Shown piece by piece: positions 1 to 6,919 of a DNA stretch of 9,971 nt; within the stretch, counting starts at the first letter, position 1; each line of letters opens with the position of its first letter. Both the position numbers and the translations under genes were made by a program. The stretch spans positions 1 to 9,971 of the forward strand of contig JAKAEF010000029.1 of assembly GCA_021820025.1 (NCBI GenBank), written 5' to 3'. The notes beneath the pieces were generated by a model. That model was not told where the DNA came from. It ran no database searches and saw only the letters and a list, made by a program, of their open reading frames with translations. The DNA is from a bacterium. Its GTDB lineage: Bacteria; Patescibacteriota; Microgenomatia; Levybacterales; UBA12049.

Positions 1-459
1 ATTCATGTCAATTTCGGGACTTGTTGGGGTTGGCATTGGCGCAGGAGAAGCTGGTGTTACAGGATCTGGTGCTACTTGTGCAATAGGTTGTGTTCCTGCA
101 GGCATAGGAGGTGTTGGTGGTTGAGGTATCTGAGCAGTTGGTACTGATACTGGCTGTGGTGTTGCAGCTTGTGGAGCAGGTTGTTGTTGCGTGCTGGTTC
201 CATCAGGATGGTACATGAGCAAGGGCTCCATGGTTTTTTTAACAATAAGTCCTGAAAGTTGGACAAATTGGTCGATAAGTGCTTGGGTAATTGCTTGTGG
301 CTCGCCAGTGATTGCTGTGACTGTGCCGTCATCTACAACAGTAAGTCCAGGCACATTTCTTGCCTTAATAAGGGTAATATCGGGCCCTAAAATAACAATC
401 TGTTTTTTTATAACATCTGTTAATAGTTGCCTGTATTCTGCGTCTGATTGTGGTTGCAT
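1..459 (-). CDS. Unrecognised protein with Pro/Ala-rich tail (partial, runs off left edge)
   Basis: Reading the minus strand from the ATG at 459-457 gives 153 codons open to the first base of the window, so the C-terminus is missing. Residues 1-83 look like a compact folded domain (ILGPDITLIKARNVPGL at 23-39, then DDGTVTAITGEP and a helical LIDQFVQLSGLIVKKTMEPLL). From about residue 84 it becomes a Pro/Ala/Gln/Thr-rich low-complexity tail that is still running at the window edge (SPEIDMN are the last visible residues). I do not recognise the folded domain. It starts 1 bp after the stop of the response regulator (TAA-T-ATG) with no Shine-Dalgarno sequence, so it is probably translated by coupling and made together with that regulator. 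There is no signal peptide or membrane helix in the visible part, so a cytoplasmic partner of the regulator is plausible; that role is inference. Confidence 0.8.
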   Translation of the reverse strand, partial: MQPQSDAEYRQLLTDVIKKQIVILGPDITLIKARNVPGLTVVDDGTVTAITGEPQAITQALIDQFVQLSGLIVKKTMEPLLMYHPDGTSTQQQPAPQAATPQPVSVPTAQIPQPPTPPMPAGTQPIAQVAPDPVTPASPAPMPTPTSPEIDMN

Positions 460-460
460 A

Positions 461-1282
461 TTATGAATTATTTAATACTTTATTTAGATCAATAGGTGCA
501 TCAGTATTTACCAAAGGAGTTGCGGGTGCAGTTATTGGAACTTGTTGTGGTGTTGCTTGAGCAGATGCAACTGGTGCCTCAGAAGCTACTGCAGGTTCTG
601 GTTGAGGTGCCGGCGTTGCAGGAACTTTAGGCAAAAATTCTTCTGGTAATTTTGGTTGTGGTACAACCGGTGCTACAATTGGTTCTTCATTTTTCGGTTC
701 AATTGGGGCAGGTGAGACTGTTGCCGATGATGTTGCTTGATTTGTAGAAATAGGATTTGCTGCAGTTGGAGGGATACTTGTTGGAGCAGGAATTGTTGGT
801 GCTGGGGTTACAGGTGTTGGCATTGGAGCAGTATTTACAACAGGTTGTGCTGGAGTATTAACTTCTTCTTTTGGAGCCAGTGGAATTGCATTTTCAATTG
901 CTGGCTGTTTAACATTTTCTTTAACCATTTTGTTGACTTTCGCTACCAAGTCTTCGGGTTCTACCTGATATTTTAGAATATAGTCCAAAGCTCCAAGATT
1001 AATTGCTTCTTGGACCAAATTATCCTGGTTAAAGTTAGAGAGCATAGCTACAGGAATATTTTTTGTACTTGGATCTTGCTTAATCATTTGTAAAATTTGA
1101 TTGCCATTAATATCTGGTAATACTTGATCGAGTAATACTAAATCTGGCTGCATGCTTCTTACTTTCTCTACACCCTCATTGCCGGTTTCTGCAGTTTCGA
1201 CCTCAAAGTGTCCCAGTGTTTGAAGAGTCTCTGTAAAGACTTTTAAGAGAGCCTGTTCATCGTCAATAAGCAGTATCTTCAT
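461..1282 (-). CDS. Response regulator: receiver domain plus long Pro/Ala-rich C-terminal tail
   Basis: 273 residues. Residues 1-122 form a standard CheY-like receiver: acidic pair D7/D8 in LLIDDEQ, phosphoacceptor D52 in LVLLDQVLPD, switch Ser S82 in PVAMLSN and the conserved Lys K104 in YILKYQ. No DNA-binding or enzymatic output domain follows. Instead residues 127-262 are a Pro/Ala/Thr/Val-rich, probably disordered tail, ending in a short non-repetitive motif (DAPIDLNKVLNNS). The output is therefore probably through protein-protein contact, by the receiver or the terminal motif; this is inference. No sensor kinase is visible in the window. The downstream neighbour on the same strand begins 1 bp after this stop and has a tail of the same composition. 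The ATG at 1282 lies 8 nt from a TAAAAT box, so the message probably has almost no leader. Confidence 0.93.
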   Translation of the reverse strand: MKILLIDDEQALLKVFTETLQTLGHFEVETAETGNEGVEKVRSMQPDLVLLDQVLPDINGNQILQMIKQDPSTKNIPVAMLSNFNQDNLVQEAINLGALDYILKYQVEPEDLVAKVNKMVKENVKQPAIENAIPLAPKEEVNTPAQPVVNTAPMPTPVTPAPTIPAPTSIPPTAANPISTNQATSSATVSPAPIEPKNEEPIVAPVVPQPKLPEEFLPKVPATPAPQPEPAVASEAPVASAQATPQQVPITAPATPLVNTDAPIDLNKVLNNS

Positions 1283-1325
1283 ACTTCTATATTTTACGCT
1301 ATCAGGTATAAAGATAGGTTGTCAA
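1283..1325 (-). promoter_or_regulatory. Candidate promoter of the response regulator operon
   Basis: On the minus strand a perfect TTGACA lies at 1325-1320 and a TAAAAT at 1296-1291, 8 nt before the ATG. The gap between these two (23 nt) is too long for one promoter. TTGACA could instead pair at 18 nt with a poor TGA-TAGCGT box (1301-1296). The exact -10 is therefore uncertain, but all options give a leader of less than about 10 nt. The TTGACA overlaps the argS -35 on the other strand. Confidence 0.45.
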
Positions 1326-1354
1326 GAAGCACTTCTTCATGTTATGCTTATCCC
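1319..1354 (+). promoter_or_regulatory. argS promoter, leaderless configuration
   Basis: -35 TTGTCA at 1319-1324, an 18-nt spacer, and extended -10 TGT-TATGCT (hexamer 1343-1348). The hexamer ends 6 nt before the ATG at 1355, which places the transcription start on or next to the A of the start codon. The upstream in-frame TTG at 1319 is the -35 itself, so it should not be used as the start. Confidence 0.6.
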
Positions 1355-3169
1355 ATGGAAATACAACAAAAAGTCGAACAAATTATTAAAAAATTAGTAG
1401 GTCAGGACGTAACAGTATTGTTAACAATTCCGGAAGACGTTACTCATGGTGACTACACAACTAATGTAGCCTTTGGATTATCTAAAATTTTAAAGAACAA
1501 TCCTTTTAATATTGCTCAGGATATTGCAACGCAGTTGCAAAAAGAAATGGGTGAAGAGTTTTCTAAAATAGAAGCAGTAAAACCGGGGTTTATTAACTTC
1601 TGGTTTTCAAACACATTTTTAACTCAACAGGCAAAAAAAGTTGTAGAAAACAAAGAATCAGTAGGGAAGATAAATGTGCTTAACGGGAAAAAAATAGTTG
1701 TTGAATTTACTGATCCAAATCCTTTTAAAGAATTTCACATTGGTCATTTGTACACAAATACCGTTGGAGAGTCATTGGCAAGAATTTTGCAGGCAAACGG
1801 TGCGCTTGTCTGGAGAGCAGACTACTTTGGAGATGTTGGCATGCATGTTGCAAAAGCATTATGGGGACTTGAAACCATGTTTAAAGAAGATGGTATTTCT
1901 ATGAAAACTCTTGCCGAAAGAGATTTAAAACAAAGAATTGAATATTTTGGAAAGGCATATGCAAAAGGAGCAACAGCTTACGAAGAAGACAAAACCGCGG
2001 CTGAGGAAATGAAAAAATTAAATAAATTAATCTATATTGCTGCGCAGCGAATGTGGCAAAAAGAAAAAAATCTTACTCCACAAATTGATTATGTTAAAGG
2101 AGAACAAATAGATGAAACTCGGTTGCAACAAGTCTATGACTTATATACCCAAGGAAGAAAATGGAGCTTAGCATATTTTGACAGCATTTATGCGCGAGTT
2201 GGTATGCACTTTAACGGCTATTATCCAGAAAGTATTGCCGGAGAAAAAGGCTACAAGTTGGTGAAAGAACATATCTCAGATGGTGTTTTTGAATTACACG
2301 ACGGAGCAGTTGTTTTTAGAGGAGAAGGACAAGGATTGCATACTCGTGTGTTTATTAACTCTCTTGATTTGCCAACCTATGAGGCTAAAGAATTAGGTCT
2401 TGCTCCATGGAAATATGAGGATTTTCAATATGACAAATCCATTATTGTAACTGGCAATGAAATTCGTGAGTATTTCAAGGTCTTAATTGCAGCTATGCTT
2501 AAGGTTGCACCTGAATTAGGCCAAAAAACGCAACATTTGCCTCATGGTATGGTTAGACTCCCAGAAGGGAAGATGAGTAGTAGAACAGGAAAAATAATAA
2601 CAGGTGAATGGCTGTTAGATGAGGCACACAAAAGAGCTTCAGAAAAAATTGCAGAGGCAAAACACAACCAGACACAAATTCCAACCGCAGAACAAGACGC
2701 AGTGGCAGAATTGGTTGGGGTTGGGGCAATAAAGTATGCATTTCTTAAATCTACCATTGGGAAAGACATTGAGTTTAATTTTGATGAGTCCGTTAGTTTT
2801 GAGGGCAATGCAGGACCGTATTTGCAGTATAGCTATGTAAGAACGCAAAGCATTTTAGAAAAGGCGCCAAAAGGGCTTTCTCTGCCCCAAAATTATCAGC
2901 CAAATGCAGAAGAAGAGCTTCTTTTGAGAAGACTTATTCAGTTTGAATCAATTGTCCAAGATGCAGGAAAACACTTGTCTCCAAGCTTAATTGCAGGCTA
3001 TATTTATGCGCTTGCTAAAGAGTTTAGTGTGTTTTACCAGAACAATAGAATAGCCGATGCAAAGGAAGCTGATCAGGTTAGCTTTAGGGTTTTATTAACC
3101 CAAGCTGTTGGTAATGTGTTGGAAAAAGGGTTGTCCCTTTTGGGCATTGAAGCCCCAAAACACATGTGA
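1355..3169 (+). CDS. argS: Arginyl-tRNA synthetase
   Basis: Class I aminoacyl-tRNA synthetase that charges tRNA-Arg with arginine using ATP in the cytoplasm. With the ATG at 1355 the protein has 604 residues, slightly long but normal for the family. Residues 1-100 form the N-terminal tRNA-recognition domain (HGDYTTNVAF, KPGFINFW). The HIGH signature is H128-IGH-131 in NPFKEFHIGHLYT, and the KMSKS loop is KMSSR at 406-410. The C-terminal helical anticodon-binding domain includes EGNAGPYLQYSYVR at 483-496 and ends in the typical LLGIEAPKHM. An in-frame TTG at 1319 would add 12 residues, but it coincides with the promoter -35, and the added sequence is not family-like. The gene ends in tandem stops TGA-TAA (3167-3172), and the extended -10 of the next promoter overlaps them. 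The tRNA-Arg(CCU) later in the window is one of its substrates. Confidence 0.97.
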   Translation: MEIQQKVEQIIKKLVGQDVTVLLTIPEDVTHGDYTTNVAFGLSKILKNNPFNIAQDIATQLQKEMGEEFSKIEAVKPGFINFWFSNTFLTQQAKKVVENKESVGKINVLNGKKIVVEFTDPNPFKEFHIGHLYTNTVGESLARILQANGALVWRADYFGDVGMHVAKALWGLETMFKEDGISMKTLAERDLKQRIEYFGKAYAKGATAYEEDKTAAEEMKKLNKLIYIAAQRMWQKEKNLTPQIDYVKGEQIDETRLQQVYDLYTQGRKWSLAYFDSIYARVGMHFNGYYPESIAGEKGYKLVKEHISDGVFELHDGAVVFRGEGQGLHTRVFINSLDLPTYEAKELGLAPWKYEDFQYDKSIIVTGNEIREYFKVLIAAMLKVAPELGQKTQHLPHGMVRLPEGKMSSRTGKIITGEWLLDEAHKRASEKIAEAKHNQTQIPTAEQDAVAELVGVGAIKYAFLKSTIGKDIEFNFDESVSFEGNAGPYLQYSYVRTQSILEKAPKGLSLPQNYQPNAEEELLLRRLIQFESIVQDAGKHLSPSLIAGYIYALAKEFSVFYQNNRIADAKEADQVSFRVLLTQAVGNVLEKGLSLLGIEAPKHM

Positions 3170-3175
3170 TAAAAT
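3147..3175 (+). promoter_or_regulatory. Promoter of the M16 peptidase gene, overlapping the argS stop codon
   Basis: -35 TTGAAG at 3147-3152, a 17-nt spacer, and extended -10 TGA-TAAAAT (hexamer 3170-3175). The TGA of the extended element is the argS stop codon. The start should be near 3182, giving a leader of about 43 nt before the ATG at 3225. That leader contains two small stems, TGCTC/GAGCA (3186-3201) and GTAAG/CTTAC, and no Shine-Dalgarno sequence. Confidence 0.55.
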
Positions 3176-3224
3176 GGCTCATACATGCTCAAACTAGAGC
3201 AAAGTAAGTAATTCTTACCTTCAT

Positions 3225-4499
3225 ATGCAGTATACAAAAAAGGTTCTAAAAAATGGATTAAGACTCATTGTAGTCCCTATGGAATCTTTTGAAAGTGCTA
3301 CAGTCCTGGTCATGGTTGGAGCAGGAGCACGCTACGAAAACAAACAAAATAACGGAATCTCTCACTTCTTAGAACATATGGCTTTTAAAGGAACAGAAAA
3401 ACGCCCAAGTGCTATTGCAATTGCCGGAGCAATTGACGGAATTGGTGGAGAATTTAACGCCTTTACAGACAAAGAAATAACCGGTTATTACGTAAAAGCC
3501 AATGCCGCACATGTAGAGTTATGCATAGATATTTTGTCAGACATGTTACAAAACTCAAAATTTGACGCAACAGAATTAGACAAAGAGCGGGGAGTTATTA
3601 CTGAAGAAATTAACATGTACGAAGATTCTCCAATGCAAAAACTTTCAGATATTTATGAAGAGCTTTTATATGGAGATACACCAATGGGTTGGGATGTAGC
3701 CGGAACAAAAGATGTTATTAGAAGTGTTAAACGAGAAGATTTTATCTCCTACATGAATTCACTATATAGTCCAAGCAACATGACAGTTGTTGTTGCCGGA
3801 GGAGTAAACGTTGCAGAAGTAGAAAAAATGGTAGAGAAATATTTCTCAAAAATGAAATCTTTTGATACTGTACGATACGATAAAGTAATAGATAGTCAAG
3901 AAGAACCAAAGGTTTTATTAAAACCGAAAAAAACAGAACAAGTCCATATTGCAGTTGGAGTTAGAACTGTTTCTATGCATCATGAAGACCGCTATGCATT
4001 GCAGGTTTTGGCATCACTTTTAGGTGGAGGAATGAGCAGTAGATTGTTTGAAGAAGTACGAGAAAAACGCGGACTGGCATATTATGTCTACAGCAGATCT
4101 ATGATGTTTTCAGATTGCGGAAGTTTTGTCTCTCAAGCGGGAGTAGATCCAAAACGGGTTAAAGATGCAATTGAAGTTATTGTTGCAGAATACAAAAGAA
4201 TAACAAAACCAGGCAATATAACTGCACAAGAATTAAAAAAAGCAAAAGAATATCTTAAAGGTCATTTTGTTTTGGGATTAGAAGATTCAGAAACAGTTGC
4301 AAACTACTATGCAAAACAAGAAATCTTAGAAGGCGGCAAATTACAAACTCCAGTTGAAAAATTAGACAAAATTGATAGTGTAAAAGCAGAGCAGGTAGAA
4401 AAGGTTGCGCAAAAGTACTTTACAGAAAAAACACTTAATTTAGCTGTAATTGGTAATTTTGAGGATGGACAGGAATTTAAATCCCTGTTAAAATTATAA
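3225..4499 (+). CDS. M16-family zinc metallopeptidase (processing-peptidase-like)
   Basis: 424 residues, the usual length for a single M16B subunit made of two homologous half-domains. The inverted zinc motif HxxEH is HFLEH at 47-51: H47 and H51 bind zinc and E50 is the catalytic base. The distal ligand is E127 in RGVITEEINMYED, 76 residues after H51 as expected for the family. The C-terminal half carries the substrate-binding signature GGGMSSRLFEEVREKRGLAYYVYS at 267-290, with the conserved Arg-Tyr pair. There is no signal peptide or membrane helix, so it is probably cytoplasmic. Family members often act as homo- or heterodimers; no second, inactive M16 subunit is present here, so a homodimer is likely. 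It has its own promoter inside the end of argS, and ndk follows after 3 nt. The substrate cannot be told from sequence. Confidence 0.95.
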   Translation: MQYTKKVLKNGLRLIVVPMESFESATVLVMVGAGARYENKQNNGISHFLEHMAFKGTEKRPSAIAIAGAIDGIGGEFNAFTDKEITGYYVKANAAHVELCIDILSDMLQNSKFDATELDKERGVITEEINMYEDSPMQKLSDIYEELLYGDTPMGWDVAGTKDVIRSVKREDFISYMNSLYSPSNMTVVVAGGVNVAEVEKMVEKYFSKMKSFDTVRYDKVIDSQEEPKVLLKPKKTEQVHIAVGVRTVSMHHEDRYALQVLASLLGGGMSSRLFEEVREKRGLAYYVYSRSMMFSDCGSFVSQAGVDPKRVKDAIEVIVAEYKRITKPGNITAQELKKAKEYLKGHFVLGLEDSETVANYYAKQEILEGGKLQTPVEKLDKIDSVKAEQVEKVAQKYFTEKTLNLAVIGNFEDGQEFKSLLKL

Positions 4500-4502
4500 A
4501 AT
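4466..4502 (+). promoter_or_regulatory. ndk promoter inside the end of the M16 gene, nearly leaderless
   Basis: -35 TGGACA at 4466-4471 (5 of 6 to consensus), a 17-nt spacer, and extended -10 TGT-TAAAAT (hexamer 4489-4494). Predicted transcription start is about 4501, so the message would begin 2-5 nt before the tandem start codons ATGATG at 4503-4508. The promoter lies wholly within the last codons and stop region of the M16 gene. Confidence 0.6.
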
Positions 4503-4970
4503 ATGATGGGTCGAAGTGTTGTATTAATAAAACCAGACGGAGTCCAAAGAGGACTTATTGGCGAAGTTATAAAGCGATTTGAACAAAAAGGTCTTCACTT
4601 AGTCGGTCTTAAAATGATTTCCTTAACCGATGCAATTTTAGATGAATGGTATGTGCATCACAAAGACAAGCCATTTTTCCCAAGCCTTAAAGCATATATG
4701 ATGAGTTATCCTGTCGTTGCTATGCTTTGGGAAGGAATAGAGGCAGCAACAACAATTAGAACACTTTTAGGCGTTACCAAAGGTCGAGCAGCCGCAGCAG
4801 GAACCATTAGAGGAGACTTTGCAATGAGTCAACAATATAATTTGGTTCATGCATCAGAATCTGATGAAGCAGCAGAAAAAGAACAAAGCCTTATTTTTAC
4901 AGAAGAAGAAATTTTTCCATGGATGAAAATTGATCTTTCCCAATTCTACGCAGAAGAAGAACTTAAATAA
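4503..4970 (+). CDS. ndk: Nucleoside diphosphate kinase
   Basis: Transfers the gamma phosphate from ATP to nucleoside diphosphates through a phosphohistidine intermediate, balancing NTP and dNTP pools in the cytoplasm. 155 residues, slightly longer than the usual 135-150. Visible family marks: the ATP-binding Lys in VLIKPDGVQRG (K10), the GTIRGDF segment at 100-106, and catalytic H116 in NLVHASESDEAA. There are two adjacent ATG codons (4503 and 4506); either is possible, and the second would give MGRSVVLIKPD. The family's G-A-T-N-P-like loop reads GVTKGRAAAAGTIRGDF here, a modest variation. It follows the M16 gene by 3 nt but has its own strong extended -10 promoter. It ends 13 nt from the end of the convergent VKOR gene, with no clear terminator hairpin between them. 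Confidence 0.97.
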   Translation: MMGRSVVLIKPDGVQRGLIGEVIKRFEQKGLHLVGLKMISLTDAILDEWYVHHKDKPFFPSLKAYMMSYPVVAMLWEGIEAATTIRTLLGVTKGRAAAAGTIRGDFAMSQQYNLVHASESDEAAEKEQSLIFTEEEIFPWMKIDLSQFYAEEELK

Positions 4971-4983
4971 GACTTCATTTAGA

Positions 4984-5418
4984 TTAAACCTTTTTAAAAT
5001 ACTTATACAGTATAATTCCCAGCACAAAAAGCACTGTGTTTATTGCCTCAGAAAGCAAGCAGTATTGGCAAAATGCATGCAAGACCAATGCTTGAATACC
5101 AACAAGAATTATAGAAATAATCATGGCTATTGATACAAAAAGTAAAACTAATTGAAGCCAAATTTTGTGTCTCTCTTGCCATAAAAGCAACAAAGTTGCA
5201 ATAAGTGCAGCATAGTATAATGCTCCAATTAATGCTATAGGAATGCCAAAAAATGATGCATATTTGCTGGTTAATACAACTTCACAATTTGTTATTGCAG
5301 AGCAGGGAGGAATTATGTTTTTGTAGTGTTCTATGGTTAAATACGTTGCATCCAAAAAACCTGCAAATCCAAAAAAGACTGTTATAAAAAGAAGCCTTAA
5401 TGAGTTTTTATTTTGCAC
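4984..5418 (-). CDS. VKOR-family membrane thiol oxidoreductase (DsbB-like role)
   Basis: Integral membrane protein that reoxidises a periplasmic-type thioredoxin partner and passes electrons to quinone. With the GTG start at 5418 it has 144 residues and about four hydrophobic helices (roughly 6-26, 58-79, 87-111, 124-141). It shows the two redox pairs of the family: loop cysteines C39 and C45 in PPCSAITNCEVVL followed by FFGIPIALIG, and the CxxC active site C117-QY-C120 at the end of a helix. The start is uncertain. GTG at 5418 overlaps the upstream DsbA-like gene by 11 nt and places TM1 right at the N-terminus, as in relatives. ATG at 5454 would give 156 residues and a 47-nt overlap. The longest frame (ATG at 5535) adds residues that merely read the other gene out of frame. 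The overlap implies translational coupling to its redox partner. Confidence 0.93.
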   Translation of the reverse strand: MQNKNSLRLLFITVFFGFAGFLDATYLTIEHYKNIIPPCSAITNCEVVLTSKYASFFGIPIALIGALYYAALIATLLLLWQERHKIWLQLVLLFVSIAMIISIILVGIQALVLHAFCQYCLLSEAINTVLFVLGIILYKYFKKV

Positions 5419-6154
5419 TGTCAAGCGCGTCTTGAATATGTTGTTTAAATGCATCATAACTTTGTGGATTTTGGATTGATTTGCCATTAATAAAGAAGGT
5501 GGGTGTTGAATTAATGCCAACTGCCGTTCCTGCATCTTGTTCTTTGGTAATAAAGTCTTTTGTACTTTGTGCTTGCATGTCTACAGTAAATTTAGCTGTA
5601 TCCATGCCTAAATCTTTTGCATAGCCTACAAAGACATTCGTTGGATCTGTCATCTCTGCCCAGGTTGATTGGTTGTTGAATAATAAATCGTCCATTTGCC
5701 AGAATTTGCCTTGCAACTGAGCTGCATAACCTGCTTCTGCAGACACCATGGCATTTTTATGAATAGTTGTTAGAGGGAAAAATCTATAGACAAACAAAAC
5801 TTTGCCATCGTAATCTTTCATAAGTTGATTAATGAGTGGATGATAGGCAGCACATGCAGGACATTGAAAGTCTGCATATTCTGTTAATACAACTTTTGCA
5901 TTTTTTGATCCCGTGGTAATATCGGTATTATTAAGTGCGGGTGCTGTCATGGTTGGAGAAGTGGGAGTTGTTGGGGCGTTAACCAAGGCTACTAACCCCC
6001 AAACGCTCACTGCTACAATTGCTAATGCGCCAATCCAAATGCCAAGCTTTTTTAAGCCTTTCATTTGTTGTTCTTTAGCCATTTTTGCTTCCCATTCTTG
6101 GCGTTCTTGCTTTCGTTGTTCTTTGATTTGTGCTTTAGTAAGTTTTTCTTCCAT
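5408..6154 (-). CDS. Membrane-anchored DsbA-like thiol:disulfide oxidoreductase
   Basis: 248 residues. Order of parts: a charged, probably helical N-terminus (1-36, rich in Lys/Glu/Gln/Arg), one membrane helix (about 38-58), a short Pro/Thr-rich linker (60-72), then a thioredoxin-fold DsbA-like domain (75-248). The active site is C98-PA-C101 in YADFQCPACAAYHP, and the cis-Pro loop is STPTFFING with T217-P218. The catalytic domain should sit outside the membrane, introducing disulfides into exported proteins. The VKOR-family gene overlaps its 3' end and is the expected reoxidising partner, so the two form a complete oxidation pathway. The ATG at 6154 lies 6 nt downstream of a TATAGT box, giving a leaderless message. 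The combination of long charged N-terminus, anchor and DsbA-like domain fits the DsbA/thioredoxin_4 group rather than soluble E. coli DsbA. Confidence 0.95.
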   Translation of the reverse strand: MEEKLTKAQIKEQRKQERQEWEAKMAKEQQMKGLKKLGIWIGALAIVAVSVWGLVALVNAPTTPTSPTMTAPALNNTDITTGSKNAKVVLTEYADFQCPACAAYHPLINQLMKDYDGKVLFVYRFFPLTTIHKNAMVSAEAGYAAQLQGKFWQMDDLLFNNQSTWAEMTDPTNVFVGYAKDLGMDTAKFTVDMQAQSTKDFITKEQDAGTAVGINSTPTFFINGKSIQNPQSYDAFKQHIQDALDSAK

Positions 6155-6186
6155 GTGAGTACTATAATTGCAAGTTTTTAAAAAAA
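6155..6186 (-). promoter_or_regulatory. Promoter of the DsbA-like/VKOR operon, leaderless configuration
   Basis: A TATAGT box at 6166-6161 on the minus strand ends 6 nt before the ATG at 6154. The only -35-like hexamer is TTGCAT, 20 nt upstream, which is long; an AT-rich tract lies between. The -10 is good and the -35 weak. Confidence 0.45.
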
Positions 6187-6299
6187 ATGCAACCAGTAAG
6201 TTATATACATAGAAGCTGAGGAATTACTGAATTTTATCTGCTTGTCTGTTCTTATAGTATCCTGTAGCTATATTAATTTATATATGATTATTTTTTCGT
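6155..6299. other. AT-rich divergent intergenic region, nothing further recognised
   Basis: The 180-bp gap between the DsbA-like gene (minus) and the unknown gene at 6335 (plus) holds the two core promoters at its ends. I see no convincing open reading frame, hairpin or repeat in the middle part. Confidence 0.5.
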
Positions 6300-6334
6300 T
6301 TGAATAATATAGTAAGAATTTATATAATGAACAG
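6300..6334 (+). promoter_or_regulatory. Promoter of the 6335 gene: near-consensus and leaderless
   Basis: -35 TTGAAT at 6300-6305, exactly 17 nt, then a perfect TATAAT at 6323-6328. The -10 ends 6 nt before the ATG at 6335, so the start point falls at the initiation codon. This is one of the cleanest leaderless promoters in the window. Confidence 0.65.
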
Positions 6335-6919
6335 ATGGTTCAATATCCCGAACAAGTACGTTTTATGCGAATAAAAGCTCTTGAGGCAAGTGTTGCGGCT
6401 TTGTCTGATGGAATTACGCAAGAAAGAACCCTGTCTGCTATGCAAAAAGCAACGGTTTTTGCTCGGGAAGTTCTTATGTTACCGGGTGGCGGAGCAGAAT
6501 TATTTGGCATATCTTTGGTAACAGGTATATTATCTCAACGCACGCAAGCACAAGAGGCTATTACACATTTTTTACTTCCTGAAAAAAGAAGAATGTTTGA
6601 AGATATGCGAAGGTTGTATGAATCTCATCACGTAGAGAATGGATTTCCTTATATAAGTTCAATTTCTACAACTGCAAGTAATCTTGCAGAAGTGATGAGC
6701 AGAAATCCTCATGCTATTTTGCAGCAGGTTACTATTGGGCTTGGGACAAGATTTTTATCTCTACCATTAATGCGCGAGTATTTTAGTAGCGCTGAACATG
6801 TAGAAGCTGCACAAACAATTACGCAAGAGGTAAAAGGTATGTATGACCGAATAGTAAATCAAGTCGAGCATGGACCAGATAATCGCCAGCTAAGAAGAGA
6901 AGAGGGATTAGAAGAGTAG
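6335..6919 (+). CDS. Hypothetical helical protein, 194 residues
   Basis: I do not recognise this family. The protein looks mostly alpha-helical, with no signal peptide and no clear membrane helix. Its features are a Gly-rich stretch PGGGAELFGIS at 50-60 followed by a moderately hydrophobic segment (LVTGIL), a charged stretch PEKRRMFEDMRRLYESHH at 82-99, and a very charged C-terminal end (DNRQLRREEGLEE). There are no cysteines or obvious catalytic motif. A strong promoter sits directly upstream, which argues that the gene is real and expressed. It is monocistronic: its stop (TAG, 6917-6919) touches the 3' end of the oppositely oriented tRNA-Pro gene. It shares no visible theme with the flanking genes. 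It may be a lineage-specific protein or a remnant of a larger one; sequence alone does not decide. Confidence 0.8.
   Translation: MVQYPEQVRFMRIKALEASVAALSDGITQERTLSAMQKATVFAREVLMLPGGGAELFGISLVTGILSQRTQAQEAITHFLLPEKRRMFEDMRRLYESHHVENGFPYISSISTTASNLAEVMSRNPHAILQQVTIGLGTRFLSLPLMREYFSSAEHVEAAQTITQEVKGMYDRIVNQVEHGPDNRQLRREEGLEE

Noticed and set aside
191..976. Open frames opposite or out of frame with the Pro/Ala-rich tails (for example 191-466 plus, 737-976 plus, 72-332 minus)
   Set aside because: They are products of low-complexity codon runs in the genuine minus-strand genes; their composition (Trp/Cys/Asn-rich) is not protein-like.
1319..1354. TTG start giving argS 12 extra N-terminal residues
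   Set aside because: The TTG is part of the -35 hexamer of a well-placed promoter, and the extra residues do not resemble the family; ATG 1355 is preferred.
2542..2848. Minus-strand open frames inside argS
   Set aside because: The plus strand here encodes the KMSKS loop and the start of the anticodon-binding domain of a full-length ArgRS; the reverse frames have no start signals or family features.
3164..3172. UGA reassigned to glycine as in Gracilibacteria/SR1
   Set aside because: All genes are intact under the standard code with no in-frame UGA, and argS ends with UGA at the family-typical C-terminus.
4971..4983. Bidirectional terminator between ndk and the VKOR gene
   Set aside because: The 13-nt gap and flanks show no stable GC-rich hairpin with a T run on either strand.
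5419..5535. Long N-terminal extension of the VKOR gene (ATG at 5535)
   Set aside because: The extension simply reads the DsbA-like coding sequence in another frame and precedes the natural TM1 start; ATG 5454 remains possible.
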